From NCBI GenBank assembly GCA_023458855.1, contig JAEWWQ010000171.1:1-7680 (forward strand): a stretch of 7,680 nt of DNA. The letters run 5' to 3'. Of this stretch, positions 5,334 through 7,680 are shown one piece after another. The translations under genes and the position numbers were made by a program. The stretch comes from Bacillota bacterium (GTDB taxonomy: Bacteria; Bacillota; Clostridia; Lachnospirales; Lachnospiraceae). Position 1 is the first letter of the stretch, and each line of letters begins with the position of its first letter. A model generated the notes under the pieces. That model was given only the letters and a program-made list of their open reading frames with translations. It was not told the DNA's origin and did not search any database.

Positions 5334-5876
5334 CTATTTCTTACCAGTCTTACCAACTTTACGTCTGATAACTTCATCAGCATATTTAATACCCTTTCCT
5401 TTATAAGGCTCAGGTCTTCTTTTATCTCTGATTTCAGCTGCGAATTGGCCAACTTTTTCTTTATCGATACCTTTGACAATAATGATATTTTGTCCTTCAA
5501 GAACTGCCTCGATACCTTCTGGATCTGTCATTTCAACAGGATGGGAATATCCCAAAGACAATGTAAGTACTTTGCCTGCTTTTGCTGCTCTGTAACCTAC
5601 ACCATTTATTTCAAGTTTCTTCTCATATCCTTCTGTAACACCAACTACCATATTGTGAATCAGTGTTCTTGTTAAACCATGTAAGGATTTCATTTTCTTT
5701 AAGTCATTCGGTCTGCTGACAATTACTTCAGCACCTTCAACTTTGATTTCCATTTCTTCCGGTAAAACTCTTTCAAGAGTTCCCTTAGGACCTTTTACAG
5801 TCACTTTATTATTTTCTGCAACTTCAACAGTAGCACCTGCTGGAATCGCGATTGGCATTCTTCCTATACGTGACAT
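5334..5876 (-). CDS. rplF: 50S ribosomal protein L6
   Basis: L6 (uL6) binds 23S rRNA close to the GTPase-associated centre and the sarcin-ricin loop. The 180-residue product has the usual two-repeat architecture. The N-terminus is MSRIGRMPIAIP, VKGPKGTL lies at residues 27-34, and a family signature in the second domain runs from ENNK-type strands to the C-terminal RRPEPYKGKGIKYADEVIRR (153-172) followed by KVGKTGKK. NGVGYRA (91-97) is also typical. AGGAGG at 5884-5889 is 7 nt before the ATG. L18 follows after 18 nt. Upstream is the long structured spacer after rpsH, which is the only local oddity. There is no sign of truncation or frameshift. Confidence 0.98.
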   Translation of the reverse strand: MSRIGRMPIAIPAGATVEVAENNKVTVKGPKGTLERVLPEEMEIKVEGAEVIVSRPNDLKKMKSLHGLTRTLIHNMVVGVTEGYEKKLEINGVGYRAAKAGKVLTLSLGYSHPVEMTDPEGIEAVLEGQNIIIVKGIDKEKVGQFAAEIRDKRRPEPYKGKGIKYADEVIRRKVGKTGKK

Positions 5877-5977
5877 GCCCGTACCTCCTATTTGAATTTA
5901 AATTTGATTACAAATCTGAATTCAACGCGGGAACAAAAATGTTCCTAAGTCTTTTCAAATTCAGTAGTAGTTACATT
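5877..5977 (-). promoter_or_regulatory. rpsH-rplF spacer with two tandem stem-loops
   Basis: This 101-nt gap breaks up a block whose other gaps are 24 nt or less. Read as minus-strand RNA, it first holds a 6-bp hairpin (5930-5945, GGAACA / UGUUCC, four-base loop). A longer hairpin follows at 5894-5923: 13-base arms (5911-5923 and 5894-5906) with one C-A mismatch and one G-U pair, closing a UAAU loop. The long stem ends 4 nt from the rplF AGGAGG site (5884-5889). An UUCAAAU near the ribosome binding site could alternatively pair with an AUUUGAA further upstream. Neither hairpin is followed by a U-run, so terminator function is unlikely. A cis-acting control of rplF translation, an mRNA processing site or an insertion remnant are the possibilities; the function is inferred only. 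Confidence 0.5.
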
Positions 5978-6379
5978 CTACCATACAAATGCTAATACTT
6001 CACCGCCAACATTAAGTTTTCTTGCTTCTTTATCAGTAATAACACCCTGGTTCGTAGAAATAATTGCTACGCCAAGTCCGCCAAGAACCTTTGGAAGTTC
6101 TTCCTTATTAGCATATACACGAAGACCTGGTTTGGAAATTCTCTTAATACCAGTAATGATTTTATCATTTTTGTCCTCACCATATTTTAATGTGATGCGG
6201 ATCGTTTTAAATTCACCGTCTTCAATTATATCATATTTTCTTATATAACCTTCATCTAAAAGGATATTTACTATAGCAAGTTTCATTTTAGATGATGGAA
6301 CATCTACAGTATCGTGTTTAGCAGTATTTGCATTACGGATTCTTGTAAGCATATCTGCGATTGGATCACTCATTGTCAT
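5978..6379 (-). CDS. rpsH: 30S ribosomal protein S8
   Basis: S8 (uS8) is a primary binder of the central domain of 16S rRNA and, in E. coli, the translational repressor of the spc operon. The 133-residue product matches the family length. The N-terminal DPIADMLTRIRNAN block (residues 5-18), KPGLRVYA (83-90) and the C-terminal RNA-binding segment with GLGVAIISTNQGVITDKEAR (101-120) and GGEVLAFVW (125-133) are all present. The first ATG is preferred over the ATG at codon 3 because AGGAGG at 6388-6393 is 8 nt upstream of the first and 14 nt from the second; MxM-type starts are common in S8. The following gene, rplF, begins only after a 101-nt structured spacer, which is unlike the tight spacing on the other side. 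Confidence 0.98.
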   Translation of the reverse strand: MTMSDPIADMLTRIRNANTAKHDTVDVPSSKMKLAIVNILLDEGYIRKYDIIEDGEFKTIRITLKYGEDKNDKIITGIKRISKPGLRVYANKEELPKVLGGLGVAIISTNQGVITDKEARKLNVGGEVLAFVW

Positions 6380-6403
6380 TTAAGTTGCCTCCTTCCAATA
6401 ATC

Positions 6404-6589
6404 TTACCAGCTCGCCTTTTTAACGCCTGGGATTTGTCCTTTGTATGCCAATTCACGGAAGCAAATTCTGCAGATTCCGTATTTTCTTAAGTAAGCATGT
6501 GGGCGACCACAAATTCTACAACGAGTATATTCTCTGGTAGAGAATTTAGCCGGACGTTGTTGTTTTACTTTCATTGATGTCTTTGCCAT
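6404..6589 (-). CDS. rpsZ: 30S ribosomal protein S14 type Z (zinc-binding form)
   Basis: S14 (uS14) sits in the 30S head next to S3 and S10. This is the short 61-residue zinc form found in Firmicutes, Actinobacteria and Thermus rather than the ~100-residue zinc-free form. Four cysteines in two pairs, C24/C27 and C40/C43, form the zinc ribbon (CRICGRP and CRICFREL). The C-terminus GQIPGVKKASW is the family signature. AGGAGG at 6597-6602 lies 7 nt before the ATG. The gene is placed between L5 and S8, its standard position, with gaps of 14 and 24 nt. Many Firmicutes carry a second, zinc-independent S14 elsewhere for zinc starvation; that cannot be judged from this window. The symbol rpsN is also used for this locus. 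Confidence 0.98.
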   Translation of the reverse strand: MAKTSMKVKQQRPAKFSTREYTRCRICGRPHAYLRKYGICRICFRELAYKGQIPGVKKASW

Positions 6590-6603
6590 GAATTTACCTC
6601 CTC

Positions 6604-7143
6604 TTATTTTGCAAACGGCATGTTGAATAATCTTAATAATTCACGTGCCTCTTCGTCTGTTTTAGCAGTTGTAACAAATATAACATCCATACCTCTTACT
6701 TTATCTACTTTATCGTACTCAATTTCAGGGAAAATAATTTGTTCTTTGATACCAAGTGCATAGTTACCTCTTCCGTCAAATGCATTTGCATTAACGCCTC
6801 TGAAGTCACGTACACGAGGCAACGCCAGATTAACCAGACGATCAAGGAATTCATACATTTTCTCTCCACGAAGTGTAGTCTTACATCCGATCGGCATACC
6901 CTCTCTGATCTTGAAGTTAGCTACTGAATTCTTAGCTTTTGTAAGAACAGCCTTCTGGCCTGTGATAGTTTCCATATCTTTAACGGCTGATTCTAAAACT
7001 TTCGCATTATCTTTTGCTTCACCAACACCCATGTTAATTACGATTTTGTCAAGTTTAGGTACTTCCATGATATTTTTATAACCGAACTTTTTGATCATAG
7101 CGTCTACGATCTCGTCTTTATACATATCTTTAAGTCTACTCAC
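6604..7143 (-). CDS. rplE: 50S ribosomal protein L5 (GTG start)
   Basis: L5 (uL5) binds 5S rRNA and helps seat the 5S particle in the central protuberance; it also contacts the P-site tRNA and S13. The 179-residue length is standard. Recognisable blocks are VPKLDKIVINMGVGEA (about residues 28-43), TGQKAVLTKAKNSVANFKIREGMPIG (61-86), LALPRVRDFRGV (106-117), the GNYALGIKEQIIFPEIEYD segment (126-144) and a C-terminal RLFNMPF. The start is GTG at 7141-7143, supported by AGGAGG at 7153-7158 with 9-nt spacing and by the family N-terminus SRLK; the next in-frame ATG is codon 7 and would remove that conserved beginning. It lies 24 nt after L24 and 14 nt before S14. In E. coli the spc operon is repressed by S8 at the start of this gene; no S8 site was verified here. 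Confidence 0.98.
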   Translation of the reverse strand: MSRLKDMYKDEIVDAMIKKFGYKNIMEVPKLDKIVINMGVGEAKDNAKVLESAVKDMETITGQKAVLTKAKNSVANFKIREGMPIGCKTTLRGEKMYEFLDRLVNLALPRVRDFRGVNANAFDGRGNYALGIKEQIIFPEIEYDKVDKVRGMDVIFVTTAKTDEEARELLRLFNMPFAK

Positions 7144-7152
7144 GCTTTTAGA

Positions 7153-7158
7153 CCTCCT
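7153..7158 (-). promoter_or_regulatory. rplE ribosome binding site, decides a GTG start
   Basis: The minus strand reads AGGAGG here, 9 nt before the GTG at 7141-7143. This strong match to the 16S anti-Shine-Dalgarno sequence supports GTG rather than the downstream ATG (codon 7) as the L5 start. Confidence 0.85.
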
Positions 7159-7167
7159 CTCTTAGAA

Positions 7168-7479
7168 TTAATCAATGATATCTCCTGTTGATTTCGCAAA
7201 GCGGACTTTTTTATCTTTGTCCATTTTGAAACCGATTCTTGTTGCTTTTCCTTTGTAACTGTACATTACGTTTGAAATATCAATAGGAGCTTCTTTTTGA
7301 ACAATTCCACCATTCTGATTAGCTGCTGATGGTTTCATATGTTTTGTAATCATATTAACACCTTCAACTAATACTTTAGAATTTTTAGAATCAACGGAAA
7401 TAACTTTTCCTTCTTTGTCTTTATCTTTTCCAGCAATAACTTTGACAGTATCACCTTTTTTAATCTTCATAGTTGACAT
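7168..7479 (-). CDS. rplX: 50S ribosomal protein L24
   Basis: L24 (uL24) is an assembly-initiator protein that binds the 5' domain of 23S rRNA. The 103-residue product has the normal family length. A KOW motif occupies roughly residues 6-32 (KKGDTVKVIAGKDKDKEGKV), followed by the conserved VEGVNMITKHMKP and GGIVQKEAPIDISNVM segments and a RIGFK element near residue 81. Many bacterial L24 proteins carry a CxxC pair just before the RVGFK-like element; here the matching stretch (about residues 73-79) reads YSYKGKA and has no cysteine, so this is a zinc-free form. The first ATG is chosen because a GGGAGG site at 7487-7492 lies 7 nt upstream; the ATG at codon 4 would be 16 nt away. The gene sits between L14 and L5 with short gaps and is presumably co-transcribed with them. 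Confidence 0.98.
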   Translation of the reverse strand: MSTMKIKKGDTVKVIAGKDKDKEGKVISVDSKNSKVLVEGVNMITKHMKPSAANQNGGIVQKEAPIDISNVMYSYKGKATRIGFKMDKDKKVRFAKSTGDIID

Positions 7480-7491
7480 ATTGGCACCTCC

Positions 7492-7680
7492 CTATAATAC
7501 TTCTGGAGCCAGGGAAACAATTTTCATAAACTGTTTTTCACGAAGCTCTCTGGCAACTGGTCCAAAAATACGAGTTCCTTTTGGAGTTTTATCATCTTTA
7601 ATGATAACAGCTGCATTTTCATCAAATTTAATATAAGAACCGTCTTTACGACGAGCGCCTTTTTTCGTACGTACAACAAC
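7492..7680 (-). CDS. rplN: 50S ribosomal protein L14, C-terminal half (gene runs off the window)
   Basis: Large-subunit protein L14 (uL14), which binds 23S rRNA on the subunit interface side near L19 and bridges to the 30S subunit. Only the last 62 codons are visible, about half of the usual ~122 residues; the 5' part lies beyond position 7680. The visible protein opens with VVVRTKKGARRKDGSYIKFD, continues with the family signature around GTRIFGPVARELRE, and ends in KIVSLAPEVL before a TAG stop, all typical of bacterial L14. It is the first gene of the spc operon in most bacteria, and L24 follows here after a 12-nt gap. The rplX Shine-Dalgarno starts on the last base of the L14 stop codon or just after it. 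The truncation is caused by the window edge, not by mutation. The identification is secure. Confidence 0.97.
   Translation of the reverse strand, partial: VVVRTKKGARRKDGSYIKFDENAAVIIKDDKTPKGTRIFGPVARELREKQFMKIVSLAPEVL

Noticed and set aside
5445..5675. Plus-strand open frame opposite rplF
   Set aside because: Cys/Phe-rich translation typical of an antisense reading of a conserved gene.
5897..5925. Promoter ahead of rplF (TTGAAT, 17 nt, TTTAAA)
   Set aside because: Each box matches consensus at only four of six positions, and the predicted start would fall on or near the Shine-Dalgarno, leaving no usable leader.
5930..5945. Intrinsic terminator after rpsH
   Set aside because: Only 6 bp, followed by CGCG rather than U residues, and downstream genes belong to the same operon.
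6739..6927. Plus-strand open frame opposite rplE
   Set aside because: Antisense shadow of an intact L5 gene.
7415..7636. Plus-strand open frame across rplX and rplN
   Set aside because: It spans two recognised genes on the other strand and has no recognisable domain.
1..7680. Mobile element, CRISPR array, tRNA, rRNA, toxin-antitoxin or defence genes
   Set aside because: None is visible; all coding space is accounted for by conserved housekeeping genes.

Overview
The window is a ribosomal-protein superoperon from a low-GC Gram-positive bacterium. Every recognisable gene is on the minus strand, so transcription runs from position 7680 toward position 1. The order, in the direction of transcription, is rplN (3' part only), rplX, rplE, rpsZ/rpsN, rpsH, rplF, rplR, rpsE, rpmD, rplO, secY, adk, map, a small KOW-domain protein gene, infA and rpmJ. 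This is the spc operon running into the start of the alpha operon; rpsM should lie just past position 1 but is not in the window. A Firmicutes origin is suggested by AT-rich sequence, strong AGGAGG ribosome binding sites, the 61-residue zinc-type S14, adk-map-infA placed after secY, a four-cysteine zinc lid in adenylate kinase, and a KOW protein between map and infA. I would guess a class Clostridia member, possibly Lachnospiraceae, but the sequence alone does not prove this.

Layout. Positions 7680-5978 hold L14 (partial), L24, L5, S14 and S8, packed with 12-24 nt gaps. Positions 5977-5877 are an unusually long 101-nt gap before L6, filled by two stem-loops. Positions 5876-2422 hold L6, L18, S5, L30, L15 and SecY, with gaps of 24 nt or less and a 1-nt overlap of rplO and secY. 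Positions 2421-2291 are a 131-nt spacer with a perfect 9-bp stem-loop and palindromes next to the adk ribosome binding site. Positions 2290-362 hold adk, map, the KOW gene and infA; adk/map and map/KOW are each 5 nt apart, with the Shine-Dalgarno of the downstream gene inside the last codons of the upstream gene. Positions 361-250 carry two small stem-loops and a well-formed internal promoter for rpmJ. Positions 135-1 are a non-coding stretch between rpmJ and the expected rpsM, with several potential helices including two that could form a pseudoknot.

Together the genes make ribosomal proteins of both subunits, the Sec translocon channel, adenylate kinase, N-terminal methionine removal and initiation factor IF1: a growth-linked translation and secretion set. 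The coding content is ordinary housekeeping. No mobile element, CRISPR array, tRNA, rRNA or defence system was found. The most interesting material is in the four intergenic spacers, above all the rpmJ-rpsM spacer, which sits where E. coli has its S4-binding alpha-operon pseudoknot.
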